From: Sphingomonas sp. PL-96
GTDB lineage: Bacteria > Pseudomonadota > Alphaproteobacteria > Sphingomonadales > Sphingomonadaceae
Reading direction: 5' to 3'
Assembly: GCF_020707215.1 (NCBI RefSeq)
Contig: NZ_JAJFET010000010.1
Span: 1 to 64,000, forward strand
Length of the DNA: 64,000 nt
In this document: in pieces, positions 8,206-17,122 of the stretch
Numbering within the stretch: position 1 is the stretch's first letter
Layout of the letters: each line of letters begins with the position of its first letter
Position numbers and translations under genes: made by a program
The notes under the pieces: model-generated
Database searches by the model: none
Seen by the model: only the letters and a program-made list of their open reading frames with translations
Told to the model about the DNA's origin: nothing

Positions 8206-10968
8206 ATGCGTCCTTTGTCGACGGCAGCATGGTTGCTGCTGGGTGTGGCCACGCCTGCGCTTGCCGCTGCACAGACCGATCCGGTGCCAGCCCAGACGAC
8301 GCCCGAGAACCCGGGGGATTCCGGCCCGCCTGAGGTGGTGGAGGAAACCGAGGGCGCCGACATCGTGGTCACCGGCCGTACGCCGCCCGGCACGGTGCCG
8401 GGGGACATCCCGCCCGAGATCCAGCTCTCCCCCGCCGACATCCGCTCCTATGGCGTGAGCTCGGTCGCCGAACTGCTGGAGGAACTGGCGCCGCAGACCG
8501 GCAGCGGGCGCGGGCGCGACGGCAATGGCACGCCGGTGGTGCTGGTGAACGGCAGGCGGACCGCGGGCTTCCAGGAAATCCGCGACCTGCCGACCGAGGC
8601 GATCCTGCGCGTCGACATCCTGCCGGAAGAAGCGGCGCTGAAGTTCGGTTTCCGCGCCGACCAGCGCGTCGTCAACTTCGTGCTGCGCCCGCGGTTTCGC
8701 AGCATCACCGGCGAGCTGACCGAGCGCATCCCGACCGCCGGCGGCAGCAACCAGTTCGAGGCGGAGGCCGGGCTCACGCGGATCAGCGACGCCGGGCGGC
8801 TGAGCATCGATCTCGAAGCGGAACGCGTGTCGAACCTGCTCGAAAGCGAGCGTGACATCACCTCCAGCACCAGTGCGCAACGGCCCTATGACCTTGCCGG
8901 CAACATCCTGGGCGCGGGCGGCGGGGAGATCGACCCGGCGCTGAGCGCGCTTGCCGGCAGCACGGTGACGCAGGCGGGGTTGCCGGCGGGGATCGCCAGC
9001 CCAGGCCTTGCCGATTTCGTCGGCACCGCGGGCACCCTCAACGTGACCGACACGACGCCGTTCCGCACCCTGCAGCCGTCGAGCAATCGGGTGGCGGCGA
9101 ATGCGGTCTACAGCACCAGCATCTTCGGCAATGTCGCGGCGACGGGCACGGTGCGGCTGGAACGCAGCGAGAGCAACGCGCTGTCGGGACTGCCGGCCGT
9201 CACGCTGAACCTGCCGGGGGCAAGCCCCTTCTCGCCCTTTGCCAACGATACCACCCTCTATCGCTATGCGGACGTCGACCCGTTGGAGCGCAACAACCGC
9301 AGCTGGACGGGTAATGCGACGGCGGCATTCAACGGCGACATCGGCCGGTGGCGCTGGTCGCTCAACACCAGCTACCAGCGCGACGAATCGCGCACCTTCA
9401 CCGAACGCGGCCTCGATGTGACGGACCTGCAGGCGGCAATCGACGCCGGCGATCCGGGTGCAAACCCGTTCGGGCCGCTCGACCTCTATGGCCGCACGGT
9501 CGACCGGGCGAAGTCGGTCAGCCAGGCGGCGGCGATCGACGCGCTGGCCGCGGGCACGCTGTTCGAGCTGCCCGCCGGCCCGGTCGGCGCCAGCGTGCGC
9601 GTGCTGGGCAATGCCAGCAAGCTGGAGAGCGACACGTTGCGCTCCGGCGTGGCGCAATCGGTCGACATCGGCCGCAACAGCGGCACCGCGCGCGCAAACC
9701 TGGACCTGCCGATCGCGAGCCGCTCGCGCGACGTGCTGGCGTTCCTGGGCAATCTGTCGCTGAACGGCAATGCCGAGGTGGAGCAGCTGTCCGACTTCGG
9801 CACGCAGCGGACACTCGGCTATGGCCTCAACTGGCAGCCGGTCGAGCCGGTGCGGCTGCTGGTGTCCGTCACGCATGAGGAAGGCGCGCCGACGCCGCAG
9901 CAGCTGGGCAACCCGGTGCTGGTGACGCCCAATGTCCGCATCTTCGACTATGTGCGCGGCGAGACGGTCGACGTCACCCAGGTCGAGGGCGGCAATCCCA
10001 ATTTGCAGGGCGACAGCCGGCGCGTGTTCAAGGCGGGGCTGAACCTGCGCCCGTTTCAGGCCACCGACCTCACCTTGACGGCGGACTATGTGTCGAGCCG
10101 GATCAACAACCCGGTGTCTAGCTTCCCGGCGGCCACTGCCGAGATCGAGGCTGCCTTCCCCGACCGGTTCGAGCGCGGCGAGGACGGCACGCTGCTGCGT
10201 GTGGATACCCGGCCGGTGAACTTCGCCCGCTCCAATCGCAGCCAGCTGCGCTGGGGCTTCAACTTCTCCAAGCCGATCGTCACCGAGCGGCAGCGCCAGG
10301 AAGAGGCTGCGCGCGAAGCACGGCGTGCCGAGCGCGAGGCGGCGGAAGCGGCCGGCACGGCACCTCCGCGCGGGCCTCGCGGCGAGGGCCGCGGAGAGGG
10401 CCGGGGGCCTGGCGCTGGTGGGCCAGGTGGGCCTGGCGGCGGTGGCTGGGGCGGACGCGGCGGCCGAGGCGGCGGCGGTGCCGGCGGGCGGCTGCAGTTC
10501 GCGGCCTATCACACCTGGCAGTTCGAGAATTCGATCCTGATCCGCGAAGGGCTGCCCGAACTCGACCTATTGAACGGTTCCGCCTCCGGCAGCCGCGGCG
10601 GCCAGCCCCGCCACCAGGTCCAGCTGCAGGGCGGCTATGTCGTCAACGGCCTGGGCGCGCGGGTGAGCGCCAATTGGCAAAGCGCGACGGAAGTGAACGG
10701 CGGAGAGACGGGCGCCGACCGGCTGCGCTTCGGTTCGCTCGCGACGGCCAACCTGCGGCTGTTCGCCAATCTGGGGCAGCAGCCGGCGCTGGTGCGTGAC
10801 CATCCTTGGCTGAGCGGCACGCGGGTGACGCTGTCGGTCGACAATATCTTCGACCAGCGCCAGGAAGTAACCAATGCACAGGGCACGGTGCCGCTGAGCT
10901 ACCAGGGCGGCTTCCTGGACCCGCTCGGCCGGACGGTGCGGGTAAGCGTGCGCAAGCTGTTCTTCTGA
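8206..10968 (+). CDS. TonB-dependent receptor with glycine-rich insert
   Basis: A 920-residue outer-membrane receptor. Residues 1-22 form a signal peptide (cut near ALAAAQ), followed by an acidic proline-rich linker and a TonB-box-like DIVVTG. The plug follows, including PVVLVNGRRTAGFQEIRDLP and ILRVDILPEEAALKFG, then a beta-barrel ending in RVSVRKLFF, whose final aromatic residue suits outer-membrane insertion. At about residues 695-762 there is an unusual insert: a charged alanine/glutamate/arginine stretch and then about 45 residues almost only of G, R, P and E. The ligand is unknown. GGGAGAG precedes the ATG. It stands alone, with no transport genes nearby. Confidence 0.88.
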   Translation: MRPLSTAAWLLLGVATPALAAAQTDPVPAQTTPENPGDSGPPEVVEETEGADIVVTGRTPPGTVPGDIPPEIQLSPADIRSYGVSSVAELLEELAPQTGSGRGRDGNGTPVVLVNGRRTAGFQEIRDLPTEAILRVDILPEEAALKFGFRADQRVVNFVLRPRFRSITGELTERIPTAGGSNQFEAEAGLTRISDAGRLSIDLEAERVSNLLESERDITSSTSAQRPYDLAGNILGAGGGEIDPALSALAGSTVTQAGLPAGIASPGLADFVGTAGTLNVTDTTPFRTLQPSSNRVAANAVYSTSIFGNVAATGTVRLERSESNALSGLPAVTLNLPGASPFSPFANDTTLYRYADVDPLERNNRSWTGNATAAFNGDIGRWRWSLNTSYQRDESRTFTERGLDVTDLQAAIDAGDPGANPFGPLDLYGRTVDRAKSVSQAAAIDALAAGTLFELPAGPVGASVRVLGNASKLESDTLRSGVAQSVDIGRNSGTARANLDLPIASRSRDVLAFLGNLSLNGNAEVEQLSDFGTQRTLGYGLNWQPVEPVRLLVSVTHEEGAPTPQQLGNPVLVTPNVRIFDYVRGETVDVTQVEGGNPNLQGDSRRVFKAGLNLRPFQATDLTLTADYVSSRINNPVSSFPAATAEIEAAFPDRFERGEDGTLLRVDTRPVNFARSNRSQLRWGFNFSKPIVTERQRQEEAAREARRAEREAAEAAGTAPPRGPRGEGRGEGRGPGAGGPGGPGGGGWGGRGGRGGGGAGGRLQFAAYHTWQFENSILIREGLPELDLLNGSASGSRGGQPRHQVQLQGGYVVNGLGARVSANWQSATEVNGGETGADRLRFGSLATANLRLFANLGQQPALVRDHPWLSGTRVTLSVDNIFDQRQEVTNAQGTVPLSYQGGFLDPLGRTVRVSVRKLFF

Positions 10969-11001
10969 CGGGCGGGCGGGAGCGGCGTCGCTGCGCTCGC
11001 C

Positions 11002-11091
11002 AACCCACCCCCAGCCCCGGGAGGGGTTCGGTCGGTCAATGCGACGTGTCTTCTTCTCTCCTCCCTGAAAGGGAGGGGTCGGGGGTGGGTT
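11002..11091. repeat. Palindromic intergenic element
   Basis: Arms at 11002-11018 and 11075-11091 are complementary except for two swapped bases. Inside, CTCCCT-gaa-AGGGAG at 11061-11075 forms a second hairpin. It lies between the convergent TonB receptor and map genes, so it could serve as a two-way terminator. The C-rich and G-rich composition resembles the short dispersed palindromes of sphingomonad genomes, but only one copy is in this window. Confidence 0.6.
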
Positions 11092-11143
11092 CCGCCGAGG
11101 CACTCGGCGATTCATCCCCCTCCCGTTCAGAAAAGTCGCCGCC

Positions 11144-11920
11144 TCACGCCCTGCCGCCGAACCCGGTCTCCCCCGCCCGCAGCGTCAGCACCTCGACGCC
11201 GCTCGCCGTCACCGCTACCGTATGTTCGAACTGGGCGGAGAGCTTGCCGTCGGCGGTGACCACGGTCCAGCCGTCGCCGGCTTCTGCCACGCGGCGGCTG
11301 CCCTGGTTGATCATCGGCTCGACCGTGAAGGTCATGCCCTCGCGCAGTTTCGGGCCGGTGCCGGGACGGCCGTGGTTGAGCACCGAGGGTTCCTCGTGCA
11401 TCTCGCGGCCGATGCCGTGGCCGCAATATTCGCGCACCACCGAATAGCCGTTCTTCTTGGCGTGACGCTCGATCGCGGCGCCGATGTCGCCCAGGTGGCC
11501 GCCGGGGCGGACCTGGCGGATGCCGGCCCACATGGCCTCCTGCGCAACCCGTACCAGCCGGCGCGCGGCGGGAGTGACGGTGCCGACCAGGTAGGTCTTG
11601 CTCGAATCGGCGATGAAGCCGTTCTTTTCCAGCGTGATGTCGAGGTTGATGATGTCCCCGTCGCGGATGATTGCCTCCGCGTCCGGCACGCCGTGACAGA
11701 CGACCTCGTTGATCGAGGCGTTGAGAACGTACTGGAAGTCGTACTGCCCCTTGCTCGCCGGGCGGGCGGCGAGGTCGTCGGTGATGTAGCGCTCGACCAG
11801 GTCGTTGACCTGGAGGGTGGACATGCCGGCCAGCTGTTGCCGATCGAGCATCTCGAACACCGAGGCGAGCAGCTTGCCCGAGATGCGCATCAGCGCGAGT
11901 TCGTCCGGTGTCTTTTCCAT
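11144..11920 (-). CDS. map: Methionine aminopeptidase, type I
   Basis: A 258-residue metalloprotease that removes the initiator methionine from nascent proteins. The five expected metal ligands can be placed in INLDIT, ADSSKTYLVG, CGHGIGREMHEEP, FTVEPMI and QFEHTVAV. There is no N-terminal zinc-finger extension, so it is the short type Ia form. The gene starts one base after the stop of a ParD-like gene on the same strand, giving a two-gene operon. This pairing is seen in other Proteobacteria; such genomes often carry a second, separate map gene, which cannot be checked here. Confidence 0.94.
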   Translation of the reverse strand: MEKTPDELALMRISGKLLASVFEMLDRQQLAGMSTLQVNDLVERYITDDLAARPASKGQYDFQYVLNASINEVVCHGVPDAEAIIRDGDIINLDITLEKNGFIADSSKTYLVGTVTPAARRLVRVAQEAMWAGIRQVRPGGHLGDIGAAIERHAKKNGYSVVREYCGHGIGREMHEEPSVLNHGRPGTGPKLREGMTFTVEPMINQGSRRVAEAGDGWTVVTADGKLSAQFEHTVAVTASGVEVLTLRAGETGFGGRA

Positions 11921-11921
11921 C

Positions 11922-12128
11922 TCAGGCGGCCGCAGCCTGCGCCGGCGCGCTCTCGGCCGCGGCGAGTTCCTGCCGGACGATGTCGGCGAAGGAGAGGGTG
12001 GGGTTCGCCTCTGCCAGCATGCCGATCTTCATCCAGAATTCCGCCTGGGCGTTGATCGAGCGGCACATCACGGTGCTGGCGCGGCGCACCTGGGCATGGA
12101 GGTGGTCGTCGATCTTCACGATGCCCAT
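11922..12128 (-). CDS. ParD-like family protein
   Basis: A 68-residue protein, MGIVKIDDHLHAQVRR then MCRSINAQAEFWMKIGML, matching the ParD-like family (PF11903), which is related to ribbon-helix-helix antitoxins of type II toxin-antitoxin systems. The N-terminal strand and following helices suit a DNA-binding dimer; the end is a run of alanines. The partner position, normally that of a ParE toxin, is taken by map. I chose the internal ATG at 12128; an in-frame upstream ATG would extend it through the promoter. Direct repeats upstream could be its own operator. Confidence 0.8.
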   Translation of the reverse strand: MGIVKIDDHLHAQVRRASTVMCRSINAQAEFWMKIGMLAEANPTLSFADIVRQELAAAESAPAQAAAA

Positions 12129-12250
12129 GGCAGATCCTGTTACGAAATGCGAATACATGAAGCGTATATGGTTCGTATATCGCTGGGTCAATCGAGGCAC
12201 TCGGCACACGCGCTGGCATGCGCTGCGGCTTTGCGGTAGCGGCGGTGCCT
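12129..12250. promoter_or_regulatory. Divergent promoter region, ParD-like/map and flavin reductase
   Basis: The only AT-rich stretch nearby. CGTATAT occurs twice at 12163-12169 and 12174-12180, eleven bases apart (one helical turn). TACGAA at 12141-12146 and TTCGTA at 12172-12177 form an inverted repeat. These are plausible operator half-sites for a ribbon-helix-helix protein such as the ParD-like product; the binding is inferred. Confidence 0.45.
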
Positions 12251-12790
12251 ATGAAGCAACCGCATATCGTCGCGATCGGGGGAACGCTCCGCGCAAGCTC
12301 CGGCACGGCCCGCGCACTCCAGATCGCGCTCCACCAGGCGGAGGCGCTGGGTGCGCGCACCACCTTGCTGACCGGCGCTGCGATCGACTTCCCGAACTAT
12401 GAGCCGGAAAGCGCGCTGGCGAATCCGGTGATCGCCGCATTCCTGGCGACGTTGCGTGAGGCGGACGGGATCGTGATCGGATCGCCGGGCTACCACGGAA
12501 CGCTGTCCGGGCTGGTCAAGAACGCGCTCGACCATGTCGAGCTGACGCGCGGCGACGAGCGGGTCTATTTCGACGGGCTGCCGGTCGGGATCATCGCGAC
12601 GGCGGCCGGATGGCAGGCGGCGGTCGCGACGCTCGGCACGCTGCGCACGGTGGCGCACGCGCTGCGCGGCTGGCCGACGCCCATGGGGGTCGCGATCAAC
12701 ACGCTTGCGAGCCCGGACTCGATCAACGAGGCCGAGCCGCAGATCGCCACCATGGTGGGGCAGATCATGGGGTTCGTGGGACGGCGCTGA
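12251..12790 (+). CDS. NAD(P)H-dependent FMN reductase
   Basis: A 179-residue flavodoxin-fold reductase of the SsuE/ArsH/azoreductase group. The flavin phosphate loop is GGTLRASSGTARAL near the start, and the family motif GSPGYHGTLSGLVKNALD lies in the middle. It would reduce FMN or use bound FMN to reduce a partner or quinone-like substrate. I chose ATG 12251, because the product then starts just before the first strand; an in-frame ATG lies 33 bases upstream. No sulfonate or arsenic genes are adjacent, so the partner is unknown. Confidence 0.85.
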   Translation: MKQPHIVAIGGTLRASSGTARALQIALHQAEALGARTTLLTGAAIDFPNYEPESALANPVIAAFLATLREADGIVIGSPGYHGTLSGLVKNALDHVELTRGDERVYFDGLPVGIIATAAGWQAAVATLGTLRTVAHALRGWPTPMGVAINTLASPDSINEAEPQIATMVGQIMGFVGRR

Positions 12791-12862
12791 CAGGTTTGCG
12801 GCTCGCCATGGCGGGCCGGTCATGGCACCTTCCTCCTCGTCGGTGACGATAGGGAGGTGCGC

Positions 12863-13261
12863 GTGATCATGAACCGGAGACGCTGGATCAGCTTGCTTCT
12901 GCTGCTGGGTATCGCACCGGCGGGCAGAGCCGCTGTTGCTGCCGCCAAGCGCAAGCAGATCGTGCATCACGTCTTCTTCTGGCTGAAGAACCCGGCGTCC
13001 AAGGCGGATGCGGACAAGCTCATCGCGGGGCTTCGGACGCTGCGCGACATCCCCCAAATCCGCGAGCTGCGCATCGGCATGCCGGCCGCGACCGAGCAGC
13101 GTTCGGTGGTGGATAGCAGCTATCAGGTGTCCGAGCTCATGGTCTTCGACACGGTCGAGGACCAGCGGCGGTATCAGGACCACCCGATCCACAAGGCGTT
13201 CGTGGCCGCCTGCGAGGGGCTGTGGGAGCGGGTCGTGGTGTACGACACCGTCGATGTCTAA
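12863..13261 (+). CDS. Exported Dabb-domain protein
   Basis: About 132 residues. A short basic start (MNRRRW) and a leucine-rich core suggest a signal peptide cut near AAVAAAK. The rest is a single stress-responsive alpha/beta-barrel (Dabb) domain: [54 protein letters not shown] and HKAFVAAC. Most Dabb proteins are cytoplasmic dimers; export of this one is inferred from the leader. GGAGG at 12853-12857 favours GTG 12863; ATG 12869 is also possible. Confidence 0.8.
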   Translation: MIMNRRRWISLLLLLGIAPAGRAAVAAAKRKQIVHHVFFWLKNPASKADADKLIAGLRTLRDIPQIRELRIGMPAATEQRSVVDSSYQVSELMVFDTVEDQRRYQDHPIHKAFVAACEGLWERVVVYDTVDV

Positions 13262-13336
13262 GGCCCGTCGAAAACGGATCGTTACCTCGACGGATCTCGC
13301 TGGAGTTACCGCGCATCGGGACGCAAGACGCGTCGT

Positions 13337-14023
13337 TCAGCAGCGACCTTCGAAGTTCTTCATATACTCAGCCATAGGTTGCAGCCCCATATCGGCGCGG
13401 CGCCGGTCGAGGTTCTCCGGGTCCAGGGTCTGTGCCGGCTGCCAGCGTCCGGCGACGCACGTCATCTGGCTGCCATACAGCTGCGGTCGTCCGTCGGCCC
13501 GCTCGGCGCGATCATAGATCAGGGCGAAGTCGGCGCCGCTTGCGTCTCCTGAAGCGACCAGGTGCTGCATTCGCGCCGCGACAGTTCGTCGGAACGCGGC
13601 GTCCGGCGAATGCTGCACGATCAACCAGGCTTGGCGGGACACGTCCACCCCGTCCCGCCGAAACTTGAACCAGCCGTCTGACGGCAGGATGGATCTAACA
13701 TAGGTCGTGTTCGCCGCATCCACCTGTTCGATCCGCTGCCAAATCGCCACCGATGCCGCAGCTCGTTCTGTCTCGGAGAGGTTCACGAGAGAAGGTTCGA
13801 TCTCCCGCCGCATAGCCTGCTCCAATGTAACCCGGGTGGCAAGGTTACGCCCGCGTTCCTCCGTGGCAGAGAGGGCGCGGAATGCCGCCCGTTCCGACGC
13901 AATCGCATCGTCGAAGCGCTGCACGGCGGCAGTGACAGCGCTTGTCGAGTCCGCCGCAACCGGAGCTGCCGGTGTTTGCGCGGAAGTTGATCCGACCGCT
14001 GAGAGCAACAGTAGCGAAATCAT
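13337..14023 (-). CDS. Secreted DUF6624-like protein
   Basis: A 228-residue protein with a short signal peptide (MISLLLLSAVGSTSAQ). The body carries the pattern I associate with DUF6624: an N-x-T-Y-V block, SDGWFKF, WLIVQHSPDAAFRR, a DRAE stretch and QLYGSQM. Function is not known for the family. Four cysteine/tryptophan-bearing positions near the end (TCVAGRW, FEGRC) could form one disulphide outside the cytoplasm. Neighbours give no functional hint. The family name is from memory of the motif, so I am only fairly sure. Confidence 0.65.
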   Translation of the reverse strand: MISLLLLSAVGSTSAQTPAAPVAADSTSAVTAAVQRFDDAIASERAAFRALSATEERGRNLATRVTLEQAMRREIEPSLVNLSETERAAASVAIWQRIEQVDAANTTYVRSILPSDGWFKFRRDGVDVSRQAWLIVQHSPDAAFRRTVAARMQHLVASGDASGADFALIYDRAERADGRPQLYGSQMTCVAGRWQPAQTLDPENLDRRRADMGLQPMAEYMKNFEGRC

Positions 14024-14125
14024 GGGGGGAGAATGCTATAGTACGGGGAACAGAGCAACTTGCATGTTTGCAGTTCTGTGCCTGGCGCGGCACCGTTGTA
14101 ATGCAGGAAAATTCCCCCGGGAGCA

Positions 14126-15085
14126 TCAGCTTCCGCGGTTCAACCAGTGACGGTGGACGAACCAGCCGGTGATACCTGCGGCGAGGAACACGCAGATCGC
14201 AACCACGCCGGCGAACGCCCAGGGTGCGTGAGCAAAGGGAATGCCCTCGACGTTCATGCCGAGCAGGCCGGTGAGGAAGGTCAGCGGCAGGAACACCATC
14301 GCCACGATCGCGATCTGGAGCGAGCGCTGGTCGAGCTGTTCGGCACGCAGGTCGGTCAGCGTCTCGTGGATCAGCGCGGCGCGTTCGCGGATCGCCTCCA
14401 GCTCCTCGGCCATGCGGGCCGCCTTGTCGGCGGCGGCGGCGAGGTGGAGGCGATCGTCGGACCCCAGCCAGTCACCGGGCAGCGTCGAGAGCTTCTCCAG
14501 CGCGGCACGCTGGGGGGCGAGGAAGCGGCGGTAGCCGATCGCCTGAATGCGGGCACGACCGACGACGCGGCGCAGGTCGAACACCCGGTCGGCGCTCAGC
14601 TCGCCCTCGCAATCGTCCAGTGTGTCGCCCAGATCGGCGACCAGCGGGTCGAGTTCGTCTGTGATTTCTTCGGCAAAGGCGACGATCAGGTCGCCTGGAT
14701 CGGCAACCTGCGCCTGCTGCACTTCCGCGCGGACGGCCGGCATGGCGGTGAGCCGGTGGCGCGTCACCGAATAGACGCGGCCGGCGGTGGCAAAGAGACG
14801 CACCGAGGCGAGCGGGTCCGAAGTGGCTAGCTCGTCGGGGGAGAGGCCGCGCAGGTTGACGAAGGCGCCCTCTTCCAGCGCGGTGGCGCGCGGGCGCGTC
14901 TCGGTCGCGACCAGCGGATCAACGACCCAGGCGGGAAGGCCGGCAGTGTTTTCGAACCAGGGACGTAGCGCCGACTCCTCGCCGTGGAGGTGGATCCAGA
15001 CCAATGCCCCGTCCGCTTCCAGCGCCGCCTCCAGCGGGATCTCTCGGGCAGTTCCGTCCTTCACCTGCATCGCAAAGCCGTTCAA
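14126..15085 (-). CDS. CorA/ZntB-family metal transporter
   Basis: A 319-residue inner-membrane transporter. A large N-terminal cytoplasmic domain with a long helix (DLRRVVGRARIQAIGYRRFL to QRSLQIAIVAMV) is followed by two C-terminal membrane helices. The pore signature GMN follows the first of them (LTGLLGMNVEGIPFA). The missing MPEL-like acidic loop and the start of the protein (WIHLHGE) suit the ZntB branch, which moves zinc, rather than CorA for magnesium, but the ion is not certain. The start overlaps the siroheme synthase stop by four bases, so it is coupled to that gene. Confidence 0.85.
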   Translation of the reverse strand: MNGFAMQVKDGTAREIPLEAALEADGALVWIHLHGEESALRPWFENTAGLPAWVVDPLVATETRPRATALEEGAFVNLRGLSPDELATSDPLASVRLFATAGRVYSVTRHRLTAMPAVRAEVQQAQVADPGDLIVAFAEEITDELDPLVADLGDTLDDCEGELSADRVFDLRRVVGRARIQAIGYRRFLAPQRAALEKLSTLPGDWLGSDDRLHLAAAADKAARMAEELEAIRERAALIHETLTDLRAEQLDQRSLQIAIVAMVFLPLTFLTGLLGMNVEGIPFAHAPWAFAGVVAICVFLAAGITGWFVHRHWLNRGS

Positions 15086-15846
15086 CGCATCATCTCCAGC
15101 AGGATCGTGAGGCCCGGCGCATCGGGCGGAGGGGTGTCGCCGACGATGCGGTCGGCATCGGCGCGGGCGCGGTCGAGGATGGCGGCGGGCACGTCGGCGG
15201 CGTGGACCAGCCGGTCTGCGCGCGCCAGCAGCCGGGCTTCGCGCAGGGTGAGCTCGTCCGGGTCGGGCGAGCGCAGGGAAATGCGGACGTGTTCGGACGG
15301 CGGCGTATCGGCGGTGTCGAGCCAGCGGGCCACGGCGCCGTCGTCGTGTGCCATCAGCGGGTCGAGGGCGCCCCCTGCCGAGAGCGCCGTGCCGAGCGCA
15401 CGGCGGCGGGTGTCGCCGTCGGGGAAGCGCTGGCGCAGGGCAGCGCGGGCGGCGTGGAGCTGCTCGGCAAGGCGGCCGAGGCTGGCGGGGAGCAGGGTTT
15501 CGAGGCGCTGGCGGACGGCGGCGGCGAGGCCGGCGGAGATGCCGCCGGTGGCCACGGCGACCAGCAGGGGATCGCGGTCGACGATCGCCGGCAAGGTGAA
15601 GTCGCAGAGCTCCGGGCGGTCGACGGCGTTGATCAGGATGCCGCGGGCGCGGAGCGTGGCGATGGCGGCGTGCGCCTCTGCTTCGTCCGAGAGGGCGACT
15701 ACCGCGAGGCGCGCGTCGGGGTGATCCTCGACAATCTCGGCGCCAGCGCGTTCGAGCAGGCGGCGCTTGGCGTCTGCGGCAGGGCCGCTGCCCTTCAGGA
15801 TCACGGGCCTGCCGGCAAGCCGCAGCAGCACCGGCAGGCCGATCAT
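15082..15846 (-). CDS. Siroheme synthase N-terminal domain (precorrin-2 dehydrogenase/ferrochelatase)
   Basis: A 254-residue Met8/CysG-N protein. It starts MIGLPVLLRLAGRPVILKGSG, a Rossmann fold for NAD, continues with LINAVDRPELCDFTLPAIVDR and VAVATGGISAGLAA (conserved in CysG-N), and ends in a helical dimerisation part. It would oxidise precorrin-2 and insert iron to make siroheme for sulfite or nitrite reduction. There is no methyltransferase domain attached, so the SUMT enzyme (CobA) must be elsewhere. It starts one base after the lysA stop and overlaps the transporter gene. Confidence 0.88.
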   Translation of the reverse strand: MIGLPVLLRLAGRPVILKGSGPAADAKRRLLERAGAEIVEDHPDARLAVVALSDEAEAHAAIATLRARGILINAVDRPELCDFTLPAIVDRDPLLVAVATGGISAGLAAAVRQRLETLLPASLGRLAEQLHAARAALRQRFPDGDTRRRALGTALSAGGALDPLMAHDDGAVARWLDTADTPPSEHVRISLRSPDPDELTLREARLLARADRLVHAADVPAAILDRARADADRIVGDTPPPDAPGLTILLEMMR

Positions 15847-15847
15847 G

Positions 15848-17110
15848 TCAGGCGAGCCAGTCCGGCAGCGTATCGGCCTCGACCATCGAGCGGATCGTCG
15901 GGCGCTCGCGCACCACGGCGAAGCGATCGCCCGAGACCAATACCTCGGGCGTGAGCGCGCGCGAGTTGTAGCTGCTCGACATGGAGGCGGCATAGGCGCC
16001 GGCGGTGCGGAAGGCGACGAGATCGCCGGCCGCGACATGGTCCATGGTGCGACCGGTGGCGAAGGTGTCGCCGGTCTCGCACACGGGGCCGACGACGTTG
16101 ACGGTCTCGCGCTGGCCAGTGGGCTGGACCGCCTCGATCGCGTGATAGGCGTCGTAGAGGCTGGGGCGCAGCAGGTCGTTCATGGCCGCGTCGACGATCA
16201 CGAAGGGGGCGTTGGCGCCCTGCTTCACGCGGATCACGCGCGACACCAGCACGCCTGCGTTGGCGACGATCAGGCGGCCGGGCTCAAAGATCAGGCGCGC
16301 GTTCCAGCCGGCGGTGGCGCGGCGGACCATCTCGCCATAGGCGGCGGGCAAAGGCGGCGCGGGCTTGGCCGGGTCATAGGGGACGCCGAGGCCGCCGCCG
16401 AGATCGGCGGTGGTGATGCTGTGGCCGGCCGCACGCAGCTCCGCAATCAGCGCGCCCATGCGGCCGAATGCGGCCTCCAGCGGGCCGAGGTCGGTCAGCT
16501 GGCTGCCGATGTGGACGGCGACGCCGCGTACCTCCAGGCCCGGCAGTGCCGCGACATGAGCGAAGGCGGCAACTGCGCGATCATAGGGGATGCCGAACTT
16601 GTTGTCGGCGCCGCCCGTCGAGATCTTCGAATGGGTGCCGGCGAGCACGTCCGGATTGACGCGGATTGCGACCGGCGCGGTGACGCCGCGTGCCGTCGCG
16701 ACGGCGGAGAGCATGTCGAGCTCCGGCTCGGACTCGACGTTGAACTGGCCGATCCCGGCGTCGAGCGCCTGCGCCATCTCCTCCGCGGTCTTGCCGACGC
16801 CGGAGAAGACGATGTCCTGCGGGCGCACCCCGGCGTGGAGCGCGCGTGCGAGCTCCCCGCCGGAGACGACGTCGGCGCCGAGCCCGGCGCGGGCGAGGGT
16901 GGCGAGCACCGCGCCATTGGGATTGGCCTTGACCGCGAAGGCGATCAGCGGATTTTCGATGCCCGACAGCGCTTCCCGGAACACGGCGACGTGGCGGGCA
17001 AGGGTCGCGGTCGAATAGACGTAGACGGGCGTGCCGACTGCCTCTGCGATCGCCGCCAGCGGCACGTCCTCGGCATGAAGCGCGCCGTCGCGCAGCTGGA
17101 AATTGTCCAT
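15848..17110 (-). CDS. lysA: Diaminopimelate decarboxylase
   Basis: A 420-residue PLP enzyme making lysine from meso-diaminopimelate. The PLP lysine is in FAVKANPN (K61). Other landmarks are GADVVSGGELARAL, SGVGKT, the HIGSQL motif, GGGLGVPYD for phosphate binding, EPGRLIVANAG and CETGD with the catalytic cysteine. The length is normal. It sits in the order argH, lipoprotein, lysA found widely in Proteobacteria, here followed by a siroheme gene and a metal transporter. Confidence 0.95.
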   Translation of the reverse strand: MDNFQLRDGALHAEDVPLAAIAEAVGTPVYVYSTATLARHVAVFREALSGIENPLIAFAVKANPNGAVLATLARAGLGADVVSGGELARALHAGVRPQDIVFSGVGKTAEEMAQALDAGIGQFNVESEPELDMLSAVATARGVTAPVAIRVNPDVLAGTHSKISTGGADNKFGIPYDRAVAAFAHVAALPGLEVRGVAVHIGSQLTDLGPLEAAFGRMGALIAELRAAGHSITTADLGGGLGVPYDPAKPAPPLPAAYGEMVRRATAGWNARLIFEPGRLIVANAGVLVSRVIRVKQGANAPFVIVDAAMNDLLRPSLYDAYHAIEAVQPTGQRETVNVVGPVCETGDTFATGRTMDHVAAGDLVAFRTAGAYAASMSSSYNSRALTPEVLVSGDRFAVVRERPTIRSMVEADTLPDWLA

Positions 17111-17122
17111 GGGTTCAGGGGC

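Noticed and set aside
7090-10512. A 1140-residue antisense frame across the MBL hydrolase and the TonB receptor
   Set aside because: It covers two recognisable plus-strand genes and their gap and reads as an R/A/G/H-rich shadow.
11144-12128. Calling the ParD-like/map pair a true toxin-antitoxin system
   Set aside because: map is an intact housekeeping enzyme with all metal ligands and there is no ParE-like toxin; kept as a finding only.
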